DNA of 7,553 nucleotides. Origin: Frankiales bacterium. Its GTDB lineage: Bacteria > Actinomycetota > Actinomycetes > Mycobacteriales > SCTD01. The translations under genes and the position numbers were made by a program. How positions within the stretch are numbered: position 1 is the stretch's first letter; each line of letters starts with the position of its first letter. Below are positions 7,103-7,553 of the stretch, in pieces. Below the pieces are notes generated by a model. It was not told the DNA's origin and did not search any database. It was given only the letters and a program-made list of their open reading frames with translations. Location: NCBI GenBank assembly GCA_004299215.1, contig SCTD01000182.1:1-7553 (forward strand), written 5' to 3'.

Positions 7103-7553
7103 TCGACCGCGGGCTGCGGCGCGTGCCGGCGGCACCAGGCCTCGACGTCGGCGACCGGCAGGGGCCTGCTGATCACGTAGCCCTGCGCGAAGCCGCAGCC
7201 GATGGCCGCGAGGTGCCTCAGGGTGTCCACGTCCTCGACGCCCTCGGCAACCGTGTCGAGGCCGAGAGTGCCTGCCAGGTCGACGATCCCGCGCACGATG
7301 CGGGTGTCGACCGGGTCGGCGAGCATGCCGGACACGAACGCCTTGTCGATCTTCAGCACGTCGACGGGGAGGTTCTTCAGGTAGCTGAGCGACGACATGC
7401 CGGTCCCGAAGTCGTCGATCGCCAGGCGGACGTCGAGGGAGTGCAGTGCGAGCAGCTGCCCCCTCGCCCGGGTGAGGTCGGCCATCAGGAAGCTCTCGGT
7501 GACCTCGAGCTCCAGCGCGGACGGCTCCAGCGCGTGCCGCTGGAGGCAGGCCG
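7099..7553 (-). CDS. EAL-domain c-di-GMP phosphodiesterase, C-terminal part (N-terminus outside window)
   Basis: The minus-strand frame is open from the right edge to a TAG at 7101-7099, giving 150 residues of an EAL domain. A Met codon at 7485 is internal, because clear EAL sequence (LELEVTES) lies upstream of it. Visible catalytic positions are intact: E of LEVTES, the DDFGTG pair, K of VLKID, E of AEGVED and Q of FAQGYVISRPL. The EAL signature itself, the catalytic Asn and any sensor or GGDEF domains lie beyond the window. DDFGTGMSS has Met where Tyr is common, a tolerated position. The fragment is predicted to be from an active phosphodiesterase hydrolysing c-di-GMP. It is convergent with the DUF779 gene and related to, but clearly different from, the EAL domain encoded at 679-3702, so it is not a recent duplicate. 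Confidence 0.92.
   Translation of the reverse strand, partial: ACLQRHALEPSALELEVTESFLMADLTRARGQLLALHSLDVRLAIDDFGTGMSSLSYLKNLPVDVLKIDKAFVSGMLADPVDTRIVRGIVDLAGTLGLDTVAEGVEDVDTLRHLAAIGCGFAQGYVISRPLPVADVEAWCRRHAPQPAVD

Overview
The window is very GC-rich, with G or C at most third codon positions, frequent GTG starts and short intergenic gaps. Together with an actinobacterial-type threonine tRNA and an AcoR-like GAF regulator that has a winged helix instead of a sigma-54 AAA+ domain, this points to a high-GC Actinomycete. I cannot name the family from sequence alone.

Layout. (1) 1-318, minus: 5' end of a small exported protein that runs off the left edge. (2) 319-678: a 360-base divergent spacer rich in inverted repeats, holding candidate promoters for both sides. 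(3) 679-3702, plus: a 1007-residue soluble c-di-GMP protein with four PAS domains, a partly degenerate GGDEF domain, a complete EAL domain and a C-terminal tail resembling the DNA-binding helical region of large serine recombinases. (4) 3704-3776, minus: tRNA-Thr(TGT), whose 3' end lies one base from the stop codon of the EAL gene. (5) 3850-5094, plus: a GAF-sensor regulator with a winged helix, apparently leaderless, with a perfect inverted repeat over its putative -10 element. (6) 5177-6694, plus: an ExaC/AcoD-type NAD-dependent acetaldehyde dehydrogenase. (7) 6701-7102, plus: a DUF779 protein, 6 bases behind the dehydrogenase. (8) 7099-7553, minus: the C-terminal 150 residues of a second EAL-domain protein, whose stop codon interlocks with that of the DUF779 gene.

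How it fits together. Genes 5 to 7 form a compact aldehyde-oxidation unit: the GAF protein probably senses an alcohol, aldehyde or related metabolite and controls the dehydrogenase and its DUF779 partner. It is bracketed by two c-di-GMP phosphodiesterase-type genes on opposite strands. The sequence shows no direct regulatory link between the two functions. The most unusual item is the fusion of a multi-PAS GGDEF-EAL enzyme to a recombinase-like helical tail. I see no transposase, complete recombinase, CRISPR array or other mobile element.
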